Shown piece by piece: positions 7,249 to 14,345 of a stretch of DNA of 29,111 nt. The notes beneath the pieces were generated by a model. It made no database searches. It worked only from the letters and a program-made list of their open reading frames with translations, and had not been told where the DNA came from. Made by a program: the position numbers and the translations under genes. The stretch's first letter is position 1; each line of letters begins with the position of its first letter. The stretch comes from a virus: the IMG/VR virus record IMGVR_UViG_3300031524_000062, positions 1-29,111 of that record. The stretch is one strand, 5' to 3'.

Positions 7249-7530
7249 CTATGACGACGCACATTCAAACATGCTGCGGCGCGACTCCATGCGGTCAAGC
7301 CACTTCTCAATCGGCCGGCAACCTTTGCCGACACAGCGCAGGCAGATCGGTCCGTTGCAGCAATGGCACCACGCGCCGATTGCGTCGTCGGTTGCCGACT
7401 TGAACGGCGGCTTGTCCATGACCTTTGAACAATGGAGGCATGTGAACGTGTCCGTTTCGGTCGGGTGCGCAAACGCCGGATCGGTGATGATGCTGTATCC
7501 GCGAGATTTTCTTTGTCGGCTAGGCCCCAT
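7249..7530 (-). CDS. Cys-rich zinc-binding-type small phage protein
   Basis: The ATG at 7530 gives a 93-residue protein starting MGPSRQRKSRGYSIITDP. A longer in-frame form from 7599 would overlap the upstream gene by 80 bases and is less likely; the chosen start overlaps it by 11. Cysteines fall in pairs: Cys31/Cys34 (CLHC), Cys55/57/58 (CHCC), Cys63/Cys66 (CLRC) and Cys71. This arrangement suggests one or two zinc knuckles. Proteins with the same N-terminal 'R(R/K)xxGYSIITDP' plan and paired cysteines are common in phage structural clusters, without an assigned role. Confidence 0.7.
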   Translation of the reverse strand: MGPSRQRKSRGYSIITDPAFAHPTETDTFTCLHCSKVMDKPPFKSATDDAIGAWCHCCNGPICLRCVGKGCRPIEKWLDRMESRRSMFECASS

Positions 7531-7864
7531 GGTCTCGGTCCCAGATGAATCGCGTGTAGTCGGAGAATTCGGCTTTGTTCCATCCGGTTTGGTTGTCACA
7601 CAGCGGAAAGACGAAGCCTTCGCCGTTGTAGGAGAAATTCCACGCCTTTGCGTCGGCCTCGATTACGACGGGAGCGCCGCCGGGGCCACGCATTGCCAGC
7701 TTCGTGTTGCTGCACACGACGCGCGTGTCCGTCGCATTCGCTGGGTTGTTCGAGTTCGCTTCCGGGCCGACGCCGCGCGGCGCGACGTAGCCCTTGTCGT
7801 TTTCGGTGAGATGGCCTCGCACCTGTTCGAGCGCAGGCGCGCCGCAGACCTTGCAGGCTTTCAC
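7520..7864 (-). CDS. Hypothetical protein with CxxC N-terminus
   Basis: The start is GTG at 7864, overlapping the TGA of the upstream gene (GTGA), so translation is probably coupled. The 114-residue product begins MKACKVCGAP, with Cys4 and Cys7 forming a CxxC pair. Two further cysteines follow (VVCSN, PLCDN) and could complete a metal site. The rest looks beta-rich with aromatic residues near the C-terminus. No family is recognised. It belongs to the portal operon. Confidence 0.6.
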   Translation of the reverse strand: MKACKVCGAPALEQVRGHLTENDKGYVAPRGVGPEANSNNPANATDTRVVCSNTKLAMRGPGGAPVVIEADAKAWNFSYNGEGFVFPLCDNQTGWNKAEFSDYTRFIWDRDHGA

Positions 7865-8334
7865 AGGTCGTCATACTCCATGCCGAACAGGACGTTCGAC
7901 GCATAGGTCGGCGACAGCGCAATCAGCGCCAGACCAACGAGGTTGGTCGCCGCCCAGGTCAGCATGGCGTCGGTGTCCTGCGCTGCCCATTGCATCGACG
8001 CGCGTTGGTTGAGCGAGCGCGAGAAGATGTCGAGCGTGTAGGTGCCCTCAGCGGTGTAGGCGTTGTGGGCGACCATGCGTGAAGCGACATCCGCCGGGTT
8101 CAGCGGGTCGGGCGTGAACACAGTCGAGGTGCCGTCGGCGGTGGCGCGCTGCACCTCGTAGACGATCTGACAGTCGGTGGCGTTGGGGGCGCCGTCGGGG
8201 CCCATCTGTAGCGCCACGGCGCGGCCGCGGCAGAGCGTGGCGGTTGCTGACCACACTTGAACTTGGGTTTTGAATGTCGTGGTGATCGCCTGTTGGGCGT
8301 TGGTCATGCGGTTGTCGACATGATAGCGAGACAT
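7861..8334 (-). CDS. Phage structural-type hypothetical protein
   Basis: The 157-residue product has a strong ribosome binding site: the leftward strand reads GGAG six bases before the ATG at 8334. The sequence is beta-strand and Ala/Thr-rich, with no signal peptide or catalytic motif. It follows the portal gene directly, so a head, connector or decoration role is plausible. Its stop overlaps the next GTG start. Family unknown. Confidence 0.65.
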   Translation of the reverse strand: MSRYHVDNRMTNAQQAITTTFKTQVQVWSATATLCRGRAVALQMGPDGAPNATDCQIVYEVQRATADGTSTVFTPDPLNPADVASRMVAHNAYTAEGTYTLDIFSRSLNQRASMQWAAQDTDAMLTWAATNLVGLALIALSPTYASNVLFGMEYDDL

Positions 8335-8349
8335 GGTTTTCTCCTTCGG

Positions 8350-10137
8350 TTACTTCTTGCCGCCTTGGTGGATGGCGAGTTTCATTTGCGATTCTTTTTC
8401 GGCCGCTTCGGCTTTTGCAATTTCGCGGCGCATGATGTTGGCCTGAACGCTTTCGGGATCGGTGACGTCGAGATGCTCGACCGCCTCGATCGGCGACAGC
8501 AGGCCGGTCTTCAGCATGTCGAAGATCAGCGCTTTGCCGTCGGCCGAGAATGCCGGCGATGAGCTGTGTTCGTCGACCGTTAGCGTCACGTCGTCGGGTA
8601 AATCGCCGAAGCTGAAGTAGACCGGAACCAGCCCTTTGGCTGGCGGCGTCAGCAGCAGGTTTTCTTCCGGCGTTGACACGTTCTGCAGCGACGCTTCGGC
8701 TTCGGGAACCCAAGCGACCAACTTTTTGGCGACGTGGACGCGCGCCATGTCGAGCGTCAGCGCGCCGCTGCGCTCGATGTCGCGTTCGATCAGCAGCGCC
8801 CTATCCTTGAAGCGTGGCGAGAACATGCGAACCAGCGTGTCGGCATGTGCGCCGGAGCGCACACCCTTTTCGCCGTGGCCTTTGGCGATCGGCGGCACGC
8901 CCATCATCTCGTCGAACATGCGCTCGTATTCGTGCAACGAGGCCCACAGGTCCTGCGGAATTTCGATGCGATCTTTTTCGATCTTGGCGTTGGCGTTCAT
9001 CTCGACGTAGTGGCCGCCTGGCTTCTTGTATTTCGACAGCGCCAGCTGGTTGACGCCAGTCGAGCCGACGAACTTGGTCGTCGGGTCTTCCTGCATGCGC
9101 AGCATCTTGTTCGTGCCGACGAGTCGCGCGTTGATCGCCTCTTGCAGGAAGATCAGCCGCTGCACCTCGGACGCGCCCCAGAAGTAGGTTGGCACAGGGT
9201 TCGGGCAGAATGTCGAATAGGGGTGATCACCCTTCAGACACGGCGCCGAAGTTTGTGACGACGGGTCGAACGCTAGCGCGTTCTGAATCGTGTATTTTCC
9301 CATCACCAAGAGGTCGTCGCCGACGATCTGGAATGTCGCCCAATCCTCGCGCTGGTCGTCCCAAATCCACGTTTCGTTGAGCTCGATCAGTGTTTGCTCG
9401 ACAGCCGGATCGAGCTGCGGTTGCGGTCGGCCCATCCAGTCGACGCGCCCGTTTATCTGGGGGCCGCCTTGTCCCGCCGCCTGCATCGGGTAGAGCCCGC
9501 CGACGGTGATGTTCATCGCCGTGCCGCCGCGCGTGTCGGTCAGACCAGCGCTGTCGCGTGTATAGGCTTTGACCTTTTTCAGCATCTCGTTCTTGTCGGG
9601 GTGGTTCTTCACCAGGCCGACGAATTGGTCGAACGTGACCAGCATCGAATGATTGAAGGCGCCCATGTTCTCGTCGAGGCGGTCGTAGTTCTCGCGCAGC
9701 ACGCCGAAATCTTCAGGCTGCACCAGCCATGTCGACAACCGTCCGCTGGCGAAGCTCTGTTTGATGATTCCTTTGCCGCGCACCAGACCGATGTTGACCG
9801 CCTGGCTGAACATCGAATCGCCGTCGCAGCGCCGGTATTGGTTTCGGATGTGCGCGGCTGCGGCACGGCCTTTGGCTTCGTTGATCACCGAGGGATAGTC
9901 GGGGTCGCCGATGTGGAAGCGCAGCGATACGGGGGAAAACAGAAGGGATTCGAGGTCGTCGAGCGACACCCACAGCTTGTTGTACATCGCCGGCGTCGTT
10001 GCGTCTGACGAGCCGGTGTCGATGTAGCCCTGATAGAAGGCGCCACGGTTCATTCGCGCCTGACGGGACGACATGCAGTGCGACGCGGTCTCGCGGACGA
10101 ACTGGGTCAGCTGCTTGGCGTCACGGGGTATCCTCAT
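8350..10137 (-). CDS. Portal protein
   Basis: The 595-residue product has the size and pattern of podovirus-type portals, which form the dodecameric ring at the head vertex through which the terminase pumps DNA. Supporting segments include an N-terminal helical region with repeated references to a 'FYQGY' type wing, LLFSPVSLRF, a long middle with the N-R-V-type stem helices (IFLQEAINARLVGTNKMLRM), and PPIAKGHGEKGVRSGAHADTL before the C-terminal helices. The C-terminal ~70 residues are charged and helical (REIAKAEAAEKESQMK), as in barrel-bearing portals. It is encoded on the strand opposite to terminase and capsid. Its leader carries a palindrome immediately before the start. Confidence 0.8.
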   Translation of the reverse strand: MRIPRDAKQLTQFVRETASHCMSSRQARMNRGAFYQGYIDTGSSDATTPAMYNKLWVSLDDLESLLFSPVSLRFHIGDPDYPSVINEAKGRAAAAHIRNQYRRCDGDSMFSQAVNIGLVRGKGIIKQSFASGRLSTWLVQPEDFGVLRENYDRLDENMGAFNHSMLVTFDQFVGLVKNHPDKNEMLKKVKAYTRDSAGLTDTRGGTAMNITVGGLYPMQAAGQGGPQINGRVDWMGRPQPQLDPAVEQTLIELNETWIWDDQREDWATFQIVGDDLLVMGKYTIQNALAFDPSSQTSAPCLKGDHPYSTFCPNPVPTYFWGASEVQRLIFLQEAINARLVGTNKMLRMQEDPTTKFVGSTGVNQLALSKYKKPGGHYVEMNANAKIEKDRIEIPQDLWASLHEYERMFDEMMGVPPIAKGHGEKGVRSGAHADTLVRMFSPRFKDRALLIERDIERSGALTLDMARVHVAKKLVAWVPEAEASLQNVSTPEENLLLTPPAKGLVPVYFSFGDLPDDVTLTVDEHSSSPAFSADGKALIFDMLKTGLLSPIEAVEHLDVTDPESVQANIMRREIAKAEAAEKESQMKLAIHQGGKK

Positions 10138-10141
10138 TTTG

Positions 10142-10158
10142 ATACCATCCTATGGTAT
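10142..10158. promoter_or_regulatory. Interrupted palindrome ATACCAT-CCT-ATGGTAT at portal leader
   Basis: Two perfect 7-base arms flank a 3-base spacer, ending four bases before the portal start codon. The element is a variant of the palindrome found at 23958, 24130 and 27611. On the portal mRNA it would read ATACCAT-AGG-ATGGTAT, a hairpin whose loop contains the only Shine-Dalgarno-like bases (AGGA). It could act as a DNA operator or as an RNA translational switch. No TTGACA box faces it on the leftward strand, unlike the other sites. Confidence 0.55.
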
Positions 10159-10188
10159 TGATAAGCTTCGCCTTTTTCGCACGTTATA

Positions 10189-10218
10189 TTGACACGCGCT
10201 TCTGGTCCAGCGTAGTCT
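10189..10218 (+). promoter_or_regulatory. Candidate rightward promoter for head operon
   Basis: TTGACA at 10189-10194 is followed after 18 bases by TAGTCT at 10213-10218. The -35 is perfect and the -10 is weak for sigma-70, but alphaproteobacterial promoters tolerate weak -10 boxes. It lies about 55 bases before the strong ribosome binding site of the 12-codon mini-gene and upstream of the whole capsid operon. The block TAGTCTCT occurs again at 10240-10247, which could be an alternative or regulatory copy. Confidence 0.4.
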
Positions 10219-10273
10219 CTCGGCTCGTAGGGGTGAGGCTAGTCTCTTCCCTCTCGTCAACAAGGAGACTCCC

Positions 10274-10312
10274 ATGGCGCGTCACAAGGGTCGTAAGGGC
10301 CGCCGGAAGTAA
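10274..10312 (+). CDS. 12-residue basic mini-protein MARHKGRKGRRK
   Basis: AAGGAG lies six bases before the ATG, one of the best ribosome binding sites in the window, and the frame closes after 12 codons with TAA. Eight of the 12 residues are Lys, Arg or His. It is the first translated element after the candidate promoter and is followed by a GC-rich hairpin and then the head operon. It may be a real nucleic-acid-binding peptide, as very short basic proteins do occur in phage heads, or a leader peptide whose translation affects the downstream hairpin. Standard gene finders would skip it because of length. Confidence 0.6.
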   Translation: MARHKGRKGRRK

Positions 10313-10333
10313 TTCCGGGTCGTCCGTGAACAA

Positions 10334-10361
10334 TGGGCGAGGTGTTCGCGCGCCTCGCCCA
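10334..10361 (+). other. GC-rich hairpin between mini-gene and head operon
   Basis: TGGGCGAGG (10334-10342) pairs perfectly with CCTCGCCCA (10353-10361) around a 10-base loop. A TTTTT run occurs only about 11 bases later (10373-10377), so it is a poor intrinsic terminator. It could be an attenuator coupled to the mini-gene, or an mRNA-stabilising 5' structure. Confidence 0.5.
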
Positions 10362-10381
10362 ACACACTGAGGTTTTTCAGA

Positions 10382-10783
10382 ATGCCTATGCCGATGATGC
10401 CCGGCGCTCCGCCCTCCCCGCCACAGGCGGGTGTGGCTGGCCCAGCGTCAGCGCCCGGTCCGATGAAGGGCGCGGCGGCGAGCGGCATGGAGAAGCTGAA
10501 GCTGGGGCTGAAGACTCTTCAGGAAGCGCTTCCCGCGCTGCCGATGGGTTCAGCCATCCACACCGCCTGTCTCAAGGCTTTGACCGAAATCGGCAAGGCC
10601 GTTGAGAAAGAGGGCGGCGCGAAGGGCGATCCCGGCGCGATGATCCAGCAACTCGTCGAGATGGCGCGAAACGCCAAGCAGGCCGGCGCGCCGGCCCCGC
10701 AGATGCCCGGAGCGGGCGCTGCTCCTCCGCCTTCGCCTGACGGCGGCGGCGGGCCCCCGATGCCACCGATGCCAGGAGCTTGA
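10382..10783 (+). CDS. Pro/Gly/Ala-rich head-module protein
   Basis: The 133-residue product has disordered Pro/Met/Gly-rich ends (MPMPMMPGAPPSPP and PPMPPMPGA). A helical core sits at about residues 35-100 (KLKLGLKTLQEALPALP, IGKAVEKEG, MIQQLVEMARNAKQ). A GAGG sits nine bases before the ATG. Small proteins of this composition are common between portal and scaffold genes of podoviruses, where they are called hypothetical or head-assembly proteins. No catalytic motif is visible. Confidence 0.65.
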   Translation: MPMPMMPGAPPSPPQAGVAGPASAPGPMKGAAASGMEKLKLGLKTLQEALPALPMGSAIHTACLKALTEIGKAVEKEGGAKGDPGAMIQQLVEMARNAKQAGAPAPQMPGAGAAPPPSPDGGGGPPMPPMPGA

Positions 10784-10784
10784 G

Positions 10785-10985
10785 ATGACGAGCGGAAAAT
10801 TCCCCAAGCCGTATGACGGCGACGTCAAGATCGATCGCAGTCTGATGGAATATGTCGCTGATTTCGAGGCGATGGACATCGGCGCTCGCCCGTCGGCTCA
10901 GCCGAAGGGCAGTCTCAGCGGGATCAAGTCGATCGACCACGTCGGCAAGGACGGGTCGCGCGGCTCGGCGCCGAGGGCCAAGTAA
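10785..10985 (+). CDS. Small hypothetical head-module protein
   Basis: AGGAG at 10774-10778 precedes the ATG by six bases, and the gene begins one base after the previous stop. The 66-residue product is polar, with an acidic middle (SLMEYVADFEAMDIG) and a basic, Ser/Gly-rich tail (GKDGSRGSAPRAK). It lies between the Pro-rich protein and the scaffold-like gene. No family is recognised. Confidence 0.6.
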   Translation: MTSGKFPKPYDGDVKIDRSLMEYVADFEAMDIGARPSAQPKGSLSGIKSIDHVGKDGSRGSAPRAK

Positions 10986-10986
10986 A

Positions 10987-11577
10987 ATGGCCGAGGCCAC
11001 CCAAGCTCAGATTCGCGCCGCCGAGCTGCTCGAGCAGTTGTGGAGCGATGGTGAGATCGGCGAGAAGGTTCGCCGCGCCGCCAAGGCGAAGTTCCCCGAC
11101 GCCAAGATCATCGACGACACCGTGGCGCCGTTTGTTGCGCCGCTTCGGGCCGAGAATGTCATGCTCAGGGAGCGTCTCGATAAGATCGAGAAAGCACGCG
11201 CTGAAGAGCGCATGGCATGGGAAGAGCACAGCGCCAAAACAATGATCGAACAGGCGATTGACAAGGCGCGCCGCGATTACAGCTTGACCGAAGATGGTAT
11301 CGACAAGGCTGTCGCTCGCGTCAAGGAGATGGGCGTGTCTGGCGACGTCGGCGTCGCGGTTGACGCCGCTGCGGCTTGGGTCGCTTCCAAGACGCCGCCG
11401 ACCGCGCCGGCCGGACCGACTTGGCGATCTCAGGATCTTGATTTGTTCGGCACGAAGAACGCGGACGAGGCTCGGGCTGAGCTGCACCGCAATCCGGTCA
11501 AGTACCAGGACGACCAGATCGAGGCGTTCTTGCGCGACCCGGACGGTTTCACGCGGGAGACATTGGGAACCCAATGA
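10987..11577 (+). CDS. Scaffold-like head assembly protein
   Basis: The 196-residue product is mostly helical and charged, with a coiled-coil-prone stretch at about residues 58-90 (LRERLDKIEKARAEERMA). A more structured C-terminal part ends NPVKYQDDQIEAFLRDPDGF. This composition and the position right before the major capsid gene are typical of scaffolding proteins, which template procapsid growth and then leave. The start was set at 10987, directly after the upstream stop; an in-frame extension to 10852 would overlap the previous gene. The role is inferred from composition and position. Confidence 0.65.
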   Translation: MAEATQAQIRAAELLEQLWSDGEIGEKVRRAAKAKFPDAKIIDDTVAPFVAPLRAENVMLRERLDKIEKARAEERMAWEEHSAKTMIEQAIDKARRDYSLTEDGIDKAVARVKEMGVSGDVGVAVDAAAAWVASKTPPTAPAGPTWRSQDLDLFGTKNADEARAELHRNPVKYQDDQIEAFLRDPDGFTRETLGTQ

Positions 11578-11744
11578 AGTATCTCCGCACATACGTTGAG
11601 CTGTGGATCGTGCAGCAGCCGAGCGGCCAGAGGTTGGAAGACAGGATCGCGGCGGCGCGGGCTCTTCTTACCGAGCATGGCCTTAGCCACGAGGTAGTCA
11701 ACCAGTCGAGCGCAGTCTTAGGCGCGCTGTCGTTCGGTATGTGA
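11574..11744 (+). CDS. 56-residue hypothetical protein between scaffold and capsid genes
   Basis: The ATG at 11574 overlaps the scaffold-like stop (ATGA), and the TGA at 11742-11744 precedes the capsid start by eight bases. The product begins MKYLRTYVELWIVQQ and continues as a helical segment (QRLEDRIAAARALLTEHGL). It is short, but coupling on one side, tight spacing on the other and plausible codon use support it. Function unknown. Confidence 0.6.
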   Translation: MKYLRTYVELWIVQQPSGQRLEDRIAAARALLTEHGLSHEVVNQSSAVLGALSFGM

Positions 11745-11752
11745 GGTAGATC

Positions 11753-12823
11753 ATGGCCTATCCCAATTCTCCGGTAAGCACTCTCACGGGCTCTGGCATT
11801 ACTCCCGGAGGTAGTTTGGGGGCGCAGATGGCTGCCCTCACGCGGAGAGCCTTTTTACCGAGTTGCTATGTTCAAATATACCAATCTCACCCACTTTTGT
11901 CGTTGTTCATGTCGAACAGCAAGGCGGCGCGCGGCGGCGTTTCCCAGATCACCGTTCCGGTGCAGGGCAACTCCTTCGTCCAGTTCTCGTGGGGTGGCTT
12001 CGACGGCAACTTCCCGATGCCGACCGATCAGGCGGCAATCCAGAACGCGCAGTTCAGTCTCAAGCTCGGCATGGTGCCGATTGGCTTCTTCGGCATGGAG
12101 TCGATTCTCCAGAGTTCCGAAGTTGTCATTCCCAAGCTGCGCGCCGTCATGTCGGACGCCGCGGTCGTCATCAAGCAGGCCTACGCGCAGGCGCTCTATT
12201 CGAACAACTACGCCAATGCGCAGATGTGGGATAGCCTGTCGCAGGCCTATGATGACGGCACCAACGTCCCGTCCTATGGCGGCATCGCACGTACCCCCGG
12301 CTCGTTCTGGTCCGGCCAGTTGATCAACAACACCGGCGCCGCGGTCACGACGCGCGTCGGCGCGGCGCAGATTCTGACGCGCATCCAGTCCGGCGCCGGC
12401 GGCGAAGCTCCCGACTTCGGCGTCATGAACCCGGCCAATTGGGCCGAGCTGATGACCGACTTCATGAGCCTCGAGATGTACCAGACTCGTCCGCGCTCGA
12501 TCTACGAGAAGGACGACGTGGTCAACGCGGGCTTCCGCGGCATCAAGGTGCTCGACACGCCGATCTTCCCCGATCCGTTCTGCCCGCTCGGCTCGGCGTT
12601 CTTCATCAACAGCCGCTACACCGGCATGTACATGTCCGAATACGCGCCGATGACCTTCTCGGGGTTCGAGCCGTTGATCAACGTCGGCCAGATCGCCGAT
12701 GTCGGCGTTCTCATCTCGTGCGCCGATCTCGTCTGCGCCAAGCCGTCCTCGGGCGCGCAGGTCACGGGCATCACTGGCGCGGCGTGGCAGGCCGTTCCGG
12801 GCACGCAGCCCGCCGTCATCTGA
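11753..12823 (+). CDS. Major capsid protein (HK97-like fold expected)
   Basis: The 356-residue product is the likely shell subunit. It follows the scaffold-like gene and has a GAGG ribosome binding site five bases before the start region. The layout fits the HK97 family: an N-terminal arm (residues 1-45), an E-loop-like beta segment (about 62-105), a long helix in the P-domain (LRAVMSDAAVVIKQAYAQAL, 129-148), and an A-domain. The A-domain includes VMNPANWAELMTDFM (224-238) and GIKVLDTPIFPDPFCPLGSAFF (in two parts, about 263-284). Strong GC-rich codon bias suits high expression. A small protein at 4213 shares the C-terminal motifs. Confidence 0.85.
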   Translation: MAYPNSPVSTLTGSGITPGGSLGAQMAALTRRAFLPSCYVQIYQSHPLLSLFMSNSKAARGGVSQITVPVQGNSFVQFSWGGFDGNFPMPTDQAAIQNAQFSLKLGMVPIGFFGMESILQSSEVVIPKLRAVMSDAAVVIKQAYAQALYSNNYANAQMWDSLSQAYDDGTNVPSYGGIARTPGSFWSGQLINNTGAAVTTRVGAAQILTRIQSGAGGEAPDFGVMNPANWAELMTDFMSLEMYQTRPRSIYEKDDVVNAGFRGIKVLDTPIFPDPFCPLGSAFFINSRYTGMYMSEYAPMTFSGFEPLINVGQIADVGVLISCADLVCAKPSSGAQVTGITGAAWQAVPGTQPAVI

Positions 12824-12836
12824 ATAGGAGCTTGAA

Positions 12837-13958
12837 ATGCCGCTTTTCGCAGGTCCTGGCGTCCTTCCGTCTCTCGGCGGCTTGGCGACCAACGTCGTTA
12901 CTCTGAAGGCCGGGCAGGTTCAGCTCATTCCGGCGGGCCGCATGATGATTCGAACCGGGCCTTACACGACGGTTCAGCAATACGATCCGATTGTCGGTAT
13001 CTGGCGCAACATTGGCGGCGGCCTCATGGCTGGCGGCCTCGACTTCCTTTGGTCGGACGGCGTCAACTATCGGCTCGCTAACCAGAACGGTTGCGTCGTC
13101 GGCGCGGTGATCACCAACGTCGGTTCGGGATACACCACGGCGCCGACGATCACGGCTGCTGCGGGCGGCGCGATCTTCAAGACGATCATTGGTGGCGCGG
13201 TGGCGACGCCGACGATCACCAACGCCGGCACGAACTACACCTACCCGCCCATCGTGCTGTTTGCTGCGCCGCCTCCCGGCGGCGTTCAGGCGACGGGCTT
13301 TGCGACGCTGTCGGGCTCGACTGTCGCTTCGATCACCATGGTGGATCAGGGCGCCGGCTATCTCTCGGCGCCGACGATCGTTTTCCAAAACGATCCGCGT
13401 GAAGGCGTCAACGGCACGACTGTCGGCTACAGCGCTGCGGCTGTGGCGACGTTGACCGGCTCGGGCACGATCACTGCGGCTCTCTGCCTCGACCACGGCA
13501 ATCCGATCGCCTTCACTGCCGGTTCGGCGACGTCGATTCCGGCGCTGACCCTGTCGTCGGCGCTTGGTTCGGCGGCTGTCACGGCGATCATGGATTGGTC
13601 GATCGTCGGTCTGCAGTCCGGCACCTACGGCAACGGTACGTCGGGCATCGGCGGCTCCAACGCCACGCAGGTTACTGCGACCGGCGTCGATCAGCCGACC
13701 GCTGCCAACTCCACCGTGCTCAACACCGCAATCCAGGCCAATTTGGTCAGGACGCGTCAGGCTTTCCTGACGGCGACGGAGTCGGGCGGCACGTTGCCGG
13801 CGTATGGTTCGTGGGTGGTTCGCGACGGCGGTATCTACACCGGCACGCCGCTGATGATCGTCAACGCCCCCGCTGGCCCGGCGGCGGGTGCGCTGGTTAC
13901 GGCGCTGGCGACGATGGGCTATTTTGCATCCGACGACACGTATATGATGCAGTTCTGA
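12837..13958 (+). CDS. Structural protein with GSGYT-type beta repeats
   Basis: GGAG at 12827-12830 sets the start six bases on. The 373-residue product has an N-terminal domain (residues 1-90), then three repeats marked by NVGSGYTTAP (95-104), NAGTNYTYPP (129-138) and QGAGYLSAP (171-179). Each repeat is preceded by an I-T-(N/M) strand and followed by a hydrophobic strand. The remaining ~180 residues are beta-rich and end in a Gly/Ala-rich helix region. The same repeat is present eight times in the nozzle protein and twice in the 27666 protein. The position after the capsid gene suggests a capsid decoration protein or spike; this is inference. Confidence 0.7.
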   Translation: MPLFAGPGVLPSLGGLATNVVTLKAGQVQLIPAGRMMIRTGPYTTVQQYDPIVGIWRNIGGGLMAGGLDFLWSDGVNYRLANQNGCVVGAVITNVGSGYTTAPTITAAAGGAIFKTIIGGAVATPTITNAGTNYTYPPIVLFAAPPPGGVQATGFATLSGSTVASITMVDQGAGYLSAPTIVFQNDPREGVNGTTVGYSAAAVATLTGSGTITAALCLDHGNPIAFTAGSATSIPALTLSSALGSAAVTAIMDWSIVGLQSGTYGNGTSGIGGSNATQVTATGVDQPTAANSTVLNTAIQANLVRTRQAFLTATESGGTLPAYGSWVVRDGGIYTGTPLMIVNAPAGPAAGALVTALATMGYFASDDTYMMQF

Positions 13959-14001
13959 TCGGCGGCCGGCCGAGGTGGTTAGTTCAACAGGAGTTACGCA
14001 C

Positions 14002-14277
14002 ATGACCCAGATTGTCACGAAGTTCAAAGCAGTTTCGATTGGCGACGTCGTCAATCTCAAGTCGGGGAGCCCGGACTTCACGGTCATTGGCTTCGCGGCG
14101 GCCGATTCTCTGGGCGTGATTTCGCCGATGACGCCGGGCGCCACTTTCGTCGAAGAGTCTCTCGTCGCCGTCTGCTACGGCTTCAGCACGGCTGGCGCAC
14201 CGGTCACGGCCAAGTTCCCGGTCGAGGTTTTGAACATCAAGACGCCGGTCGCTCCGGTCGATCCGCTCAAGGACTAA
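14002..14277 (+). CDS. Small structural-type hypothetical protein
   Basis: AGGAG nine bases upstream selects the ATG at 14002 over an in-frame start at 13975. The 91-residue product is beta-rich (MTQIVTKFKAVSIGDVVNL, FTVIGFAAADSLGVIS) without cysteine clusters or membrane segments. It ends the capsid operon just before a terminator, where head decoration or minor structural proteins often lie. Family unknown. Confidence 0.65.
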   Translation: MTQIVTKFKAVSIGDVVNLKSGSPDFTVIGFAAADSLGVISPMTPGATFVEESLVAVCYGFSTAGAPVTAKFPVEVLNIKTPVAPVDPLKD

Positions 14278-14299
14278 TACGACGCTGACGGTGTTTCAG

Positions 14300-14333
14300 A
14301 GCCCGCGCCTGCGAACAGCGGGCGCGGGCTTTT
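14300..14333 (+). terminator. Rho-independent terminator after capsid operon
   Basis: A 10-bp stem, AGCCCGCGCC (14300-14309) with GGCGCGGGCT (14321-14330), has an 11-base loop and ends in a TTTT run. It separates the highly expressed capsid genes from the adaptor gene that starts 13 bases later, probably as a partial or leaky stop. Confidence 0.8.
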
Positions 14334-14345
14334 CATTGGTGTGCC

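Noticed and set aside
6484-7254. Rightward frames opposite the Gly-rich gene
   Set aside because: Their Arg/Ala/Pro runs are the complement of glycine codons. The leftward frame has an N-terminal fibre signature and regular repeats.
10334-10377. Intrinsic terminator before the head operon
   Set aside because: The T-run is about 11 bases from the stem and a coding gene begins just after it, so it is treated as a structural hairpin or attenuator.
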